Positions 51,654-60,878 of a stretch of DNA of 64,000 bases are shown in pieces; the first letter of the stretch is position 1, and the number at the start of each line of letters is the position of its first letter. The notes beneath the pieces are model-generated. The model was not told the origin of the DNA and made no database searches. It worked only from the letters and a program-made list of their open reading frames with translations. This DNA is from an uncultured Spirochaetales bacterium (GTDB taxonomy: Bacteria; Spirochaetota; Spirochaetia; Sphaerochaetales; Sphaerochaetaceae), in contig CASGDQ010000049.1 in the NCBI GenBank assembly GCA_949300325.1, forward strand, positions 1 through 64,000, read 5' to 3'. The translations under genes were made by a program, and so were the position numbers.

Positions 51654-53377
51654 TGCTTAAGATTCTTTTCTCCCGTATAAGGGAATATAAGAAACAGACG
51701 ATACTCACGCCGCTTTTAATGGTTGGCGAGGTTTTGATGGAGGTTCTTATACCGGCCATCATGGCGCAGATCATAGATGTCGGGGTAACTCAAGGCGATC
51801 TGCCGTATACCTTCAAAATGAGTGCGTTGCTTATTCTTGCCGCATTCATGTCGATGTTCTTCGGTGTATTGGGCGCACGTACGGCAGCTGTCGCCAGTGC
51901 TGGTTTTGCGCGCAATATACGACACGACATCTATTACAAGCTGCAGGATTTCTCGTTCTCGAACATCGATAGGTTCAGCACATCAAGCCTGATTACCAGG
52001 CTGACTACAGACGTGCAGAATGTGCAGATGGCGTTTCAGATGATAATCAGGATGTTCGTCAGGTCTCCGATCATGTTCATCTTTGCCATTCTCATGGTTC
52101 TGCGCAATGGCGGCTCCCTTGTCTTTGTCTATGTCGTCGCGATCCCCGTCCTCGTATTTATGATCATCTTCATGATGAACAAGGCGCATCCGAATTTCGA
52201 GAAGGCGTTCAAAAGCTATGATGGCCTCAACAGGGTCGTGGGTGAGAACCTGACCGGCATCAGGACAGTCAAGGCATATGTCAGGGAAGAGTCGGAGATG
52301 AAGAGGTTTGACGAATCGGCAGGCCAGATTTATAAGAATTTTGTCAAAGCTCAGAAAATAATGGCGCTCAGCCAGCCTGTCATGATGTCTGTGATGTATC
52401 TGTGTACCATAGCCGTCTCTTATATAGGAGCCCGCCTAATAAATATTTCCCATATGAGCACAGGGCAGCTGATGAGCGTTTATACGTATAACGCACAGAT
52501 ATTGATGAGCCTTATCATGATAGGAATGTTCATGGTTATGGTTACCATTTCCAGGGCCAGCGCCGAACGTATAGTCGAGGTGCTTACCACGGTTCCGGAC
52601 ATGGATAAGAATGAAAACGGGTTGAAGGAAGTCTCAAATGGCGATATCGAATTCGATCATGTCGATTTCGCTTATAAAGAAGGATCTCCGGTTTTGGAGG
52701 ATATAAGCTTCAAAATTAAGAGCGGCCAGATGATCGGCATCCTCGGTCCGACCGGAAGCGGCAAAAGCACGTTAGTGTCGTTGATTGCACGCCTTTATGA
52801 TGTAACTGAAGGCTCTGTGAAGGTTGCCGGCCATGATGTTAGGGAGTACAACCTCAAGGCATTACGGGACGAGGTATCGGTGGTGCTTCAGAAGAATCAG
52901 CTGTTTTCTGGTACGATAGAGGAAAATCTGAGATGGGGCAACAAGGATGCAAGTGATGAAGAGGTGGTACGTGCTGCAAAGGTTGCCGCCGCCGATCCTT
53001 TTGTTTCTGCCATGAAAGATGGGTATAAGAGCCATGTCGAACAGGGAGGAAGCAATTTCTCCGGAGGACAGAAGCAAAGGCTCTGCATAGCCAGGGCTTT
53101 GCTTAAAAAGCCCAAGATCCTTATCATGGACGACAGCACCAGCGCTGTCGATACTGCTACAGACAGGCAGATCCGCCAGGCTCTGAAAAACGATGTCAAG
53201 GATCTGACTAAAATCATAATCGCCCAGCGCATTTCCTCAGTTGAGGATGCGGATGAGATCATAATGATGAACAATGGCCGTATAGAGGATATCGGCACAC
53301 ATTCCGAGCTATTGCTGCGCAACGAAAACTACCGGGGGCTGTATGAGACCCAGGTCAAAGGCAAGGAGGAGGACTGA
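51653..53377 (+). CDS. Heterodimeric ABC exporter, degenerate-NBD subunit (pair 1)
   Basis: 574 aa: six-helix exporter domain (about 1-310) fused to an ATPase domain. Walker A GPTGSGKST and signature NFSGGQKQRL are normal, but the catalytic Glu after Walker B is Asp (ILIMDDSTSAVD) and the H-loop His is Gln (IIAQRISSV). It would form the non-hydrolysing composite site with the 53379 product, as in BmrCD/TmrAB-type drug exporters. Substrate unknown. Confidence 0.92.
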   Translation: MLKILFSRIREYKKQTILTPLLMVGEVLMEVLIPAIMAQIIDVGVTQGDLPYTFKMSALLILAAFMSMFFGVLGARTAAVASAGFARNIRHDIYYKLQDFSFSNIDRFSTSSLITRLTTDVQNVQMAFQMIIRMFVRSPIMFIFAILMVLRNGGSLVFVYVVAIPVLVFMIIFMMNKAHPNFEKAFKSYDGLNRVVGENLTGIRTVKAYVREESEMKRFDESAGQIYKNFVKAQKIMALSQPVMMSVMYLCTIAVSYIGARLINISHMSTGQLMSVYTYNAQILMSLIMIGMFMVMVTISRASAERIVEVLTTVPDMDKNENGLKEVSNGDIEFDHVDFAYKEGSPVLEDISFKIKSGQMIGILGPTGSGKSTLVSLIARLYDVTEGSVKVAGHDVREYNLKALRDEVSVVLQKNQLFSGTIEENLRWGNKDASDEEVVRAAKVAAADPFVSAMKDGYKSHVEQGGSNFSGGQKQRLCIARALLKKPKILIMDDSTSAVDTATDRQIRQALKNDVKDLTKIIIAQRISSVEDADEIIMMNNGRIEDIGTHSELLLRNENYRGLYETQVKGKEED

Positions 53378-53378
53378 T

Positions 53379-55265
53379 ATGCTTAGAGCCAGAGGTTCAG
53401 CAAGGGCCAAAAACCCATCAAAGGTATTAAAGCGCCTCTTTAGTGTCGTTTTCAAAGGCCACCTGCCTGTTTTCATTTTTGTTATTTTCTGCATAATCTG
53501 CACCGCGCTTGCCACTGTGTATGCTTCTAATTTCATGGAAACGCTCATAGACGGGTATATAACTCCGCTTGTGAACAACCCCAATCCGGATTTCCAGCCC
53601 CTTGTTTTTGCGCTAGTTAGATATGCAATTGTGATTGCGGTTTTCCTGGTGCTTCCGTCCTATATGATACAAAGGACGATGATCAAGATATCTCAAGGAG
53701 CAATTCTCGATATACGCTGCAAGATGTTCAAGAAGCTTGAATCCCTTCCTCTCAGCTATTTCGACACCCATCCTCATGGAGAGATCATGAGCCGTTTCAG
53801 CAACGATACCGATACGCTCAACCAGATGCTCAGCCAGGCTCTTGTCCAGGTGATGAGCGCAACGCTTACCATCGCTTTCCTTTTGGGGTCCATGTTCCTC
53901 AATTCCTGGATTATGGCGCTTGTTGTCATCCTGTTCATTTTCCTCATGTTCAAGGTCACTGGTTCTGTCGCTTCAAAAAGCGGCAAACATTTCGTGCTTC
54001 AGCAGCGTGATCTCGGAGCTGTCAATGGATTCATAGAGGAGATGATCAACGGACAGAAGGTGATCAAGGTGTTTACTCATGAGGAGGAAAGCAAGGCCGA
54101 TTTTGATCGTTTGAACGACCAGCTCAACCAATCTGTTGCCCTTGCAAACGGATATGCGAATTCCATGGGTCCTGTAAGCGCGAATATGAGCAATCTGCAG
54201 TACGTGTGCCTTGTTCTTGTAGGCAGCGTGCTTACAATCCTTTCCCCTTCCTATACCGTTGGGGCCCTTGCCGCGTTCCTGCTGCTTTCAAGATCCCTGT
54301 CTAATTCTGTCAGCCAGATTGCCCAGCAGTCGAACAGCGTTCTTCTTGCTCTTGCTGGCGCCGAAAGGATTTTTGAGCTTCTTGACGAGGAGAGCGAGGT
54401 GGATAACGGATATGTTACTCTCGTGAATGCCAAGGTGGATAACGGTGTTATAACGGAGAGCGCTGAAAGGACGGGCGTTTGGGCTTGGAAGCATCCCCAT
54501 ACCGACGGCAGCGGCACCACATACACTCTTTTGAAGGGCGATATTGTGATGAAGGATGTGGACTTTGGATATGTTCCTGATAAAGTCGTCCTGCATGATA
54601 TCTCGCTTTATGCGAAGCCTGGACAGAAGATAGCCTTTGTAGGCTCTACTGGAGCTGGAAAAACCACGATAACAAACCTCCTTAACCGTTTTTATGATAT
54701 ACAGGATGGCAAGATCAGGTTTGATGGGATAAATATCAATAAGATCAAGAAGAGCGATCTGCGCAGGTCACTTGGCATGATTTTGCAGGATACCAACCTT
54801 TTTACAGGCACTATCCGGGAGAATATACGCTTTGGACGGCTCGATGCGACCGATGAGGAGATAGAGGAGGCCGCAAAGCTTGCTAACGCACATGATTTTA
54901 TCATGCGCATGCCAAATGGATATGAGACCCTCATCACTAACAACGGCGAAGGATTGTCACAGGGGCAGCGGCAGCTGCTTGCTATCGCCCGGGCTGCGGT
55001 TGCAGATCCTCCTGTAATGGTCATGGACGAGGCTACAAGCAGCATCGATACCCATACAGAGGCGCTTGTGCAGGCAGGCATGGACAGGATAATGGAGAAC
55101 CGCACCGTATTCGTCATAGCCCACCGCCTTTCCACCGTCCGCAACAGCAACGCTATCATGGTCCTTGAGCATGGACGCATAATCGAAAGGGGCGATCATG
55201 ACGATCTGATTGCTCAGCATGGCGTGTATTATAGATTGTATACCGGTGCTTTCGAGCTGGAGTAA
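53379..55265 (+). CDS. Heterodimeric ABC exporter, catalytic subunit (pair 1)
   Basis: 628 aa. Start at ATG 53379 after GGAGG, 1 base beyond the partner's stop. Exporter membrane domain, then NBD with Walker A GSTGAGKTT, Walker B VMVMDEATSSID (catalytic Glu present) and H-loop IAHRLSTV; the signature is the variant LSQGQ. About 60 extra residues between the membrane domain and Walker A (VDNGYVTLVNAKVDNGVITE and following) are not seen in the other pairs. Confidence 0.92.
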   Translation: MLRARGSARAKNPSKVLKRLFSVVFKGHLPVFIFVIFCIICTALATVYASNFMETLIDGYITPLVNNPNPDFQPLVFALVRYAIVIAVFLVLPSYMIQRTMIKISQGAILDIRCKMFKKLESLPLSYFDTHPHGEIMSRFSNDTDTLNQMLSQALVQVMSATLTIAFLLGSMFLNSWIMALVVILFIFLMFKVTGSVASKSGKHFVLQQRDLGAVNGFIEEMINGQKVIKVFTHEEESKADFDRLNDQLNQSVALANGYANSMGPVSANMSNLQYVCLVLVGSVLTILSPSYTVGALAAFLLLSRSLSNSVSQIAQQSNSVLLALAGAERIFELLDEESEVDNGYVTLVNAKVDNGVITESAERTGVWAWKHPHTDGSGTTYTLLKGDIVMKDVDFGYVPDKVVLHDISLYAKPGQKIAFVGSTGAGKTTITNLLNRFYDIQDGKIRFDGININKIKKSDLRRSLGMILQDTNLFTGTIRENIRFGRLDATDEEIEEAAKLANAHDFIMRMPNGYETLITNNGEGLSQGQRQLLAIARAAVADPPVMVMDEATSSIDTHTEALVQAGMDRIMENRTVFVIAHRLSTVRNSNAIMVLEHGRIIERGDHDDLIAQHGVYYRLYTGAFELE

Positions 55266-55279
55266 TGCAAATGTTTTTC

Positions 55280-55312
55280 ATGGCTATGGAGTCTTCATAG
55301 CCATATTTTTTT
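55280..55312 (+). terminator. Rho-independent terminator of exporter pair 1
   Basis: ATGGCTATG / CATAGCCAT, 9 pairs with a 7-base loop, followed by ATTTTTTT. Confidence 0.88.
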
Positions 55313-55438
55313 GCCCTCTTTTTTTTCTTTTCCCCAATAAAACCCCTTACAAAGCCATTTTTTTTTGGGCTTACAGGATGTTTTTATGAGCCAAAAGGTA
55401 AAAGATATGGTATTCTTTGACAGACAAGGAGGCTCCCC

Positions 55439-56140
55439 GTGAACTTTGATTGTGTGTTCCTATCCAAGGATTCCAGTTCGGACAATGGCCACGGACATGA
55501 GAAAAGGGGTTTGTGGGAAACCTATGCATTAACCGCATCTATAATCTATCCATCCTGTTCTTCTATTGAACCGGGTAAATTCAAAGAAATTCTTTATTCC
55601 TATCTTTGCGCCTCCAAGCTTGAATACACCACAATAAAAGGAGATGAAGAGGACGGGTTTCTTATTCTCAACACAAACTTCTTTGAAATGTACCTGCTTT
55701 GCTCGAAAATCCTTTTTTTGAACAGCTTCATCTTTGCCGAGCTTCTTGATAAGGGCATATATTTTTATAATATGAAATGGAGCCGTAAAGAAAGGCGTTT
55801 CAGGCAGGAAGAGGAGAAGGTATATTCTGATGCGCAGCTTGCAGATGGAAACTTAGAGCTTTTTTTGCAGAATTCCGGGTTTGCAATCAAGGCTAAGGAT
55901 CTAATTTCATCTGTTTCGGAGCTTTCCGACAGTTTCTATGAAAACTACGGATATCTTGAGCATGGGGTATTGAAAAAGATAGTCGAGGAATGCTGCCATT
56001 CGTCGATGGATCCGGAAACTTTGGTCACCTATAGACGCATACATCTAGTCAAAGAGTCCGAGATGGATGATGCGAACGAGCTGATGCGGGATCTCATTAG
56101 ACGGCACAGGCAGGAAAGGCGGACAAAGAAAAAGACTTGA
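55439..56140 (+). CDS. Hypothetical protein
   Basis: 233 aa, not recognised. Starts at GTG with AAGGAGG 7 bases upstream, so translation looks real. No signal peptide; one hydrophobic stretch (FFEMYLLCSKILFLNSFIFA, about 80-100) sits inside an otherwise charged helical protein with a basic C-terminus (RRHRQERRTKKKT). It lies alone between exporter pair 1 and the TetR gene, after a strong terminator. Confidence 0.65.
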   Translation: MNFDCVFLSKDSSSDNGHGHEKRGLWETYALTASIIYPSCSSIEPGKFKEILYSYLCASKLEYTTIKGDEEDGFLILNTNFFEMYLLCSKILFLNSFIFAELLDKGIYFYNMKWSRKERRFRQEEEKVYSDAQLADGNLELFLQNSGFAIKAKDLISSVSELSDSFYENYGYLEHGVLKKIVEECCHSSMDPETLVTYRRIHLVKESEMDDANELMRDLIRRHRQERRTKKKT

Positions 56141-56222
56141 GCATTCTTGCTTCTGACTCTTCTCTTGTTATTTGGTACGCAATAAATCAATCCTAAATCG
56201 GAATGAAATAAATTAGCTTTTA

Positions 56223-56795
56223 TTACTCATAAAGGTAGTTTACAAGCGCCTTTACCAAAATCTTGATCAGCTCCTCATAGTTTCTTATCGGCTCAATCCT
56301 GTTTTTCCTTCTCTGGTCCAAAATGATGGCGAACATGTTTTCGCAGGTTGATTTTTCCGCTTCCTTTCTTATTTTCAGCTTTCCTTCATACAGCGCTTTT
56401 GTGAATACTTTTGCCTCGTCAAAGAAAGCATCATCATCCTTCAATCTGGCAATTATAGTCATATCATCCTCGCTTAAATTGTCATGAAGGCTTTCCATTT
56501 CGAATATCATTTCACATAGGAGGTTTCTAAGCTCCTGTTTTTTTGTTACGGATGAGCTGGTGATTGCTTTGATCCTGTTTATGTTTTCTTCGCTGATGGT
56601 GGAGAGTATTTCATAAAAAAAGTCCTCTTTGCTCGAAAAGAAATTATAGAAAGTTCCCTTTGCAATGCCTGTCTTCGCTGTGATTTCCTCGACTGTGATC
56701 TTTCTATATGGCTTGCTCTGCAGCAGGAGCACTGCATTGGATTTAAGCCTGTTTCTGATTTCAATCCTGTCGTTTTCCGTAAAAATTTTAGGCAT
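56223..56795 (-). CDS. TetR-family regulator
   Basis: 190 aa. N-terminal helix-turn-helix ITVEEITAKTGIAKGTFYNF with FFSSKEDFFYEIL, then an all-helical ligand/dimer domain. Divergent from exporter pair 2, so probably its repressor, released by an exported compound. Confidence 0.88.
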   Translation of the reverse strand: MPKIFTENDRIEIRNRLKSNAVLLLQSKPYRKITVEEITAKTGIAKGTFYNFFSSKEDFFYEILSTISEENINRIKAITSSSVTKKQELRNLLCEMIFEMESLHDNLSEDDMTIIARLKDDDAFFDEAKVFTKALYEGKLKIRKEAEKSTCENMFAIILDQRRKNRIEPIRNYEELIKILVKALVNYLYE

Positions 56796-56939
56796 AAGAA
56801 TCCCTCCTGTGACTGGAATAGTGGATATCGGTCATTTTAAAATAGGCCCATTCATTTGTAAAGCATGATGTTTTCAAGTTGCGTTAATTGCCGGCTTATG
56901 ATATTCATAAAAGGTGTATATCAAAGAAAAGGGGGAACT

Positions 56940-56993
56940 ATGCATAAAGATATCTTTCACATCCTTTTTCTCTTCCCCATGCTTCCGGTTTGA
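56940..56993 (+). CDS. Candidate 17-residue leader peptide before exporter pair 2
   Basis: ATG 56940 to TGA 56993 encodes MHKDIFHILFLFPMLPV. A strong AAAGGGGGAA ribosome site precedes it. It ends where a terminator-like stem begins, 50 bases before the exporter gene. The layout resembles ribosome-mediated attenuation, as known for B. subtilis bmrB-bmrCD, also a heterodimeric exporter. This is inference from layout only. Confidence 0.5.
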   Translation: MHKDIFHILFLFPMLPV

Positions 56994-57031
56994 AAGCCTT
57001 TTGATTTTCCCGGCTTCAGACAAATTTTTTT
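56994..57031 (+). terminator. Terminator-like hairpin in the exporter leader
   Basis: AAGCC (56994-56998) pairs with GGCTT (57012-57016), with a T7 run at 57025-57031 just before the ribosome site of the exporter gene. The stem is short and the T-run is 8 bases away, so it is weak; it may be an attenuator. Confidence 0.4.
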
Positions 57032-57043
57032 AGGAGAAAATAC

Positions 57044-58753
57044 ATGCTAAGGCTTTTCAGATATGCATTGAAACGGAAAAGGCTCTACTTCTTTTCGTTT
57101 CTTGGACTTTTTTCTGCTGTGACTGCCGATGCCTTGCTGCCGAAGGTCACGCAGATAATCATAGATGATGTGTTTGTAGCCGGAGATTCCGGCATGCTTA
57201 TGCGTTATCTCTTCCTGATTTTTCTTCTGTCATCGGTAATGGCAGTTGGCTACTATGTGCAAGAGTATTGTTCCGATAAGATGAGTTCGTTTTCCCAAAA
57301 GGGTATGAGAAGGGATCTTTTTGCCCATATACAGAAAATGGATATGGGGTTTTTCAGTAAAAACAGCCCCGGTGAGCTGATGAGCAGGACGAAGCAGGAT
57401 GTTGAGAACGTTGGTCTTGTATTCGGCTTTGTCGGAGTGTTTACTGTCGAGATACTTTTCCATACGTTTATTTTCCTGTACATGCTCGTGAAAATAAACA
57501 TCTACGGAGTGATAGTCCCTGCCATCATAATGCCGATAATATTTTTTATAGCTTTTTTTGCTGAGAAAAAAGGGGATGCGGTATACGACGAAATAAGCGA
57601 TGAGACTGCAGATATGAACGAGGATGCCTCCGAGGTCCTCGGGGGGATAAGGACTGTCAAGGCTTTTGGCAGGGAAGAATACGAGCAGATCAGGTTCGAG
57701 CGCCATAACAGAAGGTTTTTCCGTCTGAATCTCAATGTGGATTTCTTATGGGCGGATACCATGAGCCCTATGAGTGCGCTTGCACGTGCCATGCAGATAC
57801 TTTCCGTGCTTTCATCCGGCATCTTGGTCATAAAAGGCAATATGAGTCTTGGAGAGGCTGCAGCGGTAACTCTTTATGTTTCCAACCTTGCTTGGCCAAT
57901 GATGGATCTCGGGTGGGTTTTGCAAGCTATAAGCACAGCGAATGCGTCGGCAAGAAAATTATTGGATATCTTTGATAAAGAAAGCTCAATCAAGGATGGA
58001 AGCCTATCCCAGATCGATTTGTCAGGACCGCTTATTTTCGATGATGTCTGTTTTGAAATAGAAGGCAAGAAGATACTTGATGGTATCTCCTTTACATTGG
58101 AAAAGGGACGGACGCTGGGCATAATGGGTGCTACAGGCAGCGGGAAAAGCACAATCTGCTCGCTTTTGACCCGTTTTGCAGATCCAACTTCAGGAGAGAT
58201 AACCTATTCTGGGATTCCAATTTCAAAAATGAGGCTTTCTGTGTTGAGAAAGCTTACGGCCATGGTTAGTCAGGACACCTTCCTTTTCTCAGACAGGATA
58301 GATGAGAATGTGAAGATAGGTGAAAAAGATATCATGAACAATGATGCGGTCCTCTCAGCTTTGAAAAGCGCTTGCGCCCTTGATTTCGTAAATCGTCTTT
58401 CTGAAAAGGAAGCGACGGTCATAGGCGAAAAGGGAGTCGGGCTTTCAGGGGGACAGAAGCAGCGGATCAGCATAGCGCGGGCTTTTGCAAGAAAAGCACC
58501 GCTTCTTGTATTGGATGATGCCACCAGCGCTCTTGATATGGAAACCGAGAAAGAAATCCAAAAGAGCGTCAAGGCCCTTTCCGCATGCAGCAAGATAATA
58601 ATCGCGCATAGGATAAGCGCAGTGCGCAATGCCGATGAAATCATATACCTGGAGAATGGCAGGATTGCAGAAAGGGGAAGCCATGAAAGCCTTATGAAAA
58701 AAAACGGGCTTTATCGAAGGACATATGAGGCTCAGTATGGGAGGATCATGTGA
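57044..58753 (+). CDS. Heterodimeric ABC exporter, degenerate-NBD subunit (pair 2)
   Basis: 569 aa membrane-ATPase fusion. Six spans, then Walker A GATGSGKST, signature LSGGQKQRI, and Asp in place of the catalytic Glu (LLVLDDATSALD); the H-loop His is kept (IAHRISAV), unlike pairs 1 and 3. Ribosome site TAGGAG. Coupled to the next gene, whose ATG is 1 base after this stop. Controlled, by position, by the divergent TetR and the leader at 56940. Confidence 0.92.
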   Translation: MLRLFRYALKRKRLYFFSFLGLFSAVTADALLPKVTQIIIDDVFVAGDSGMLMRYLFLIFLLSSVMAVGYYVQEYCSDKMSSFSQKGMRRDLFAHIQKMDMGFFSKNSPGELMSRTKQDVENVGLVFGFVGVFTVEILFHTFIFLYMLVKINIYGVIVPAIIMPIIFFIAFFAEKKGDAVYDEISDETADMNEDASEVLGGIRTVKAFGREEYEQIRFERHNRRFFRLNLNVDFLWADTMSPMSALARAMQILSVLSSGILVIKGNMSLGEAAAVTLYVSNLAWPMMDLGWVLQAISTANASARKLLDIFDKESSIKDGSLSQIDLSGPLIFDDVCFEIEGKKILDGISFTLEKGRTLGIMGATGSGKSTICSLLTRFADPTSGEITYSGIPISKMRLSVLRKLTAMVSQDTFLFSDRIDENVKIGEKDIMNNDAVLSALKSACALDFVNRLSEKEATVIGEKGVGLSGGQKQRISIARAFARKAPLLVLDDATSALDMETEKEIQKSVKALSACSKIIIAHRISAVRNADEIIYLENGRIAERGSHESLMKKNGLYRRTYEAQYGRIM

Positions 58754-58754
58754 T

Positions 58755-60533
58755 ATGGCTGTAGAAACATTCAGAACGGACGAAAAAAATGCCTCATCCG
58801 ATAAGAGACGGATTTTACAGCGGGTTTTCTCATATCTTAGCCAATACCGTAAGGACATCATATTGTCCATCATTCTTATGACGGTCTGTTCCCTTATAGT
58901 GATCATATTGCCGAGGATAGTGGAGCATGCAATCGATGTGGACATCATGAATAAGAATGTCTTTGCCTTGGTAAAAACTGTATCATTCGGTTTTTTCCTC
59001 TGTCTCATCTGGTGGCTTTGCAATACAGTGAGGATGCATAAGATGGCAAAGGTTGCAAACAGCATAGTATATGGCATAAGGCGCGATGCCTTTGCCCATC
59101 TGGGATCTTTGAGCCTTTTCTATTTCGATTCCCGCCCGACTGGCAAGATCCTTTCCAGGCTCATAAACGATATATCCGGAATGAAGGATATGATGAGCCA
59201 ATTGGTGACCAGCATACTTCCAAATATAATAATGATAGTCGGAATACTTATTGCAATGCTTATTTCGAATTGGATTCTAGCTTTAAGTGCTATCATCGTT
59301 GTCCCACTTTTCATTATAGCTACTTACTTTGTTACAATAAAAGGGTTTTCGAACTGGGAGAATTACAGGAAGAAGCAGTCCAACTTGAATGCATTCAGCC
59401 ATGAAAACTATTCAGGCATAAGGATCATACAGTCCTTTAATGCAGAAAAAGAAACTGAGGCAACTTTTGAAGACATCATAAACGATGTGGAAAAGGGTTG
59501 GAACAAGGCTGTACGAAGAAGCGATCTGATGAATATTGTGTGGTCCATGGCAAATGGCCTGGGACTGATTATGCTTTATTTTATCGGATACTTCATATTG
59601 GGTTCAGGAAAAAACGAAATAGGGGAATTGGTTGCGTTCTCCTCTTATCTGACTCTGTTCTGGATGCCGATAAGGCAGCTTGCCATGACTTATAACCAGC
59701 TTACAAACAACATCACGGCCGCAGGCAGGGTTTTTGAGCTTTTGGATACTCCTGCAAATCTTCTGGAAGCGCCGGATGCAAAGGCCTATGAGATCAAGGA
59801 TGGCTCTGTATGCTTTTCATCCGTTTCGTTTGCATATCCGGATGAGCCGGAAACGCTGATTCTAGAGGATCTTTCCTTCTTTGTTCCAAAAGGAAGGACT
59901 ATTGCATTAGTCGGAGCGACAGGGGCGGGGAAAACTACAGTGATAAACCTGATCGCCCGGTTCTATGACCCGGTCACCGGAGCAGTCCTCATAGATGGCA
60001 GGGATATACGTGATATGAGATTTTCGGATTTGAGGAAAGCCGTGTCCGTAATGACGCAGGAGCCGTTTCTTTTTTCTGGCACTATCAGGGAAAACCTTTT
60101 GTATGGTAATGAGGCCATTGAAGAGGAGAAAATGCGTACTGCATGCCAGATGATAGGTGTTGAGAAATTCATTTTATCGTTGCCGGATGGATATGACAGC
60201 AAAGTGGCCTCAGCCTCGTTTTCCCAAGGCCAGAGGCAGCTTCTTGCTCTTGCCCGCACTCTTATTTCAGATCCCCGCATATTGATTCTGGATGAGGCTA
60301 CAAGCGCAATAGATACGGAAAGCGAGATACTTGTGCAGAATGGCATGAAACTCATAATGAAGGGCCGTACGAGCTTTGTGGTGGCGCATCGCCTTTCGAC
60401 AATAAGGAATGCCGATGAGATTTTCGTCATCCAGGATAAGACGATTGCAGAAAGAGGGAATCATGAGGAGCTGATTAAAAAGAAGGATGGGATATACCGT
60501 GCTCTTTATGAGGCTCAGTTTTCCACAATATGA
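58755..60533 (+). CDS. Heterodimeric ABC exporter, catalytic subunit (pair 2)
   Basis: 592 aa. Start at ATG 58755 after GGGAGG; the upstream extension overlaps the partner gene. Membrane domain then NBD with Walker A GATGAGKTT, variant signature FSQGQRQLL, Walker B ILILDEATSAID with catalytic Glu, H-loop VAHRLSTI. Pairs with 57044-58753. Confidence 0.92.
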   Translation: MAVETFRTDEKNASSDKRRILQRVFSYLSQYRKDIILSIILMTVCSLIVIILPRIVEHAIDVDIMNKNVFALVKTVSFGFFLCLIWWLCNTVRMHKMAKVANSIVYGIRRDAFAHLGSLSLFYFDSRPTGKILSRLINDISGMKDMMSQLVTSILPNIIMIVGILIAMLISNWILALSAIIVVPLFIIATYFVTIKGFSNWENYRKKQSNLNAFSHENYSGIRIIQSFNAEKETEATFEDIINDVEKGWNKAVRRSDLMNIVWSMANGLGLIMLYFIGYFILGSGKNEIGELVAFSSYLTLFWMPIRQLAMTYNQLTNNITAAGRVFELLDTPANLLEAPDAKAYEIKDGSVCFSSVSFAYPDEPETLILEDLSFFVPKGRTIALVGATGAGKTTVINLIARFYDPVTGAVLIDGRDIRDMRFSDLRKAVSVMTQEPFLFSGTIRENLLYGNEAIEEEKMRTACQMIGVEKFILSLPDGYDSKVASASFSQGQRQLLALARTLISDPRILILDEATSAIDTESEILVQNGMKLIMKGRTSFVVAHRLSTIRNADEIFVIQDKTIAERGNHEELIKKKDGIYRALYEAQFSTI

Positions 60534-60639
60534 TTTTTGTGACCAAGTCACATATTCGATGTACACACCATGGAAGAAATGTATTATATTTATGCTAAGG
60601 TCATGGACTGGGAATCATTTTAAATAAGGAGAAAACGCT

Positions 60640-60756
60640 ATGAAATGGGTATGCACGCTTTGTGGTTATGAATATGAGGGTGACGAGCTTCCTGAGGATT
60701 TTGTATGTCCTCTTTGTGGAGCCGGCGCCGATGCTTTTGAAAAAGTGGAGGAGTGA
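60640..60756 (+). CDS. Small rubredoxin-like protein
   Basis: 38 aa iron protein: two CxxC pairs, [11 protein letters not shown] and [18 protein letters not shown], giving the four Fe ligands of a rubredoxin. It is shorter than usual rubredoxins (about 52 aa) because the loop between the knuckles is reduced, as in the C-terminal domain of rubrerythrin. Ribosome site AAGGAG. It is a single-gene unit with its own terminator, likely an electron carrier for oxygen or peroxide reduction in an anaerobe. Confidence 0.88.
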   Translation: MKWVCTLCGYEYEGDELPEDFVCPLCGAGADAFEKVEE

Positions 60757-60781
60757 GCCTTAGGCCCGCACCATTTTTCAC

Positions 60782-60807
60782 CGCCAGGGTTTCCTGGCGA
60801 TTTTTTT
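60782..60807 (+). terminator. Rho-independent terminator of the rubredoxin gene
   Basis: CGCCAGG-GTTT-CCTGGCG, 7 pairs, followed by ATTTTTTT. Confidence 0.9.
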
Positions 60808-60878
60808 GCCTATAACCGTCATCTTCCTTTTTGCATACGGGTGGAAAAAAACTTTATAATGCGGTAATTTCGTAATGT

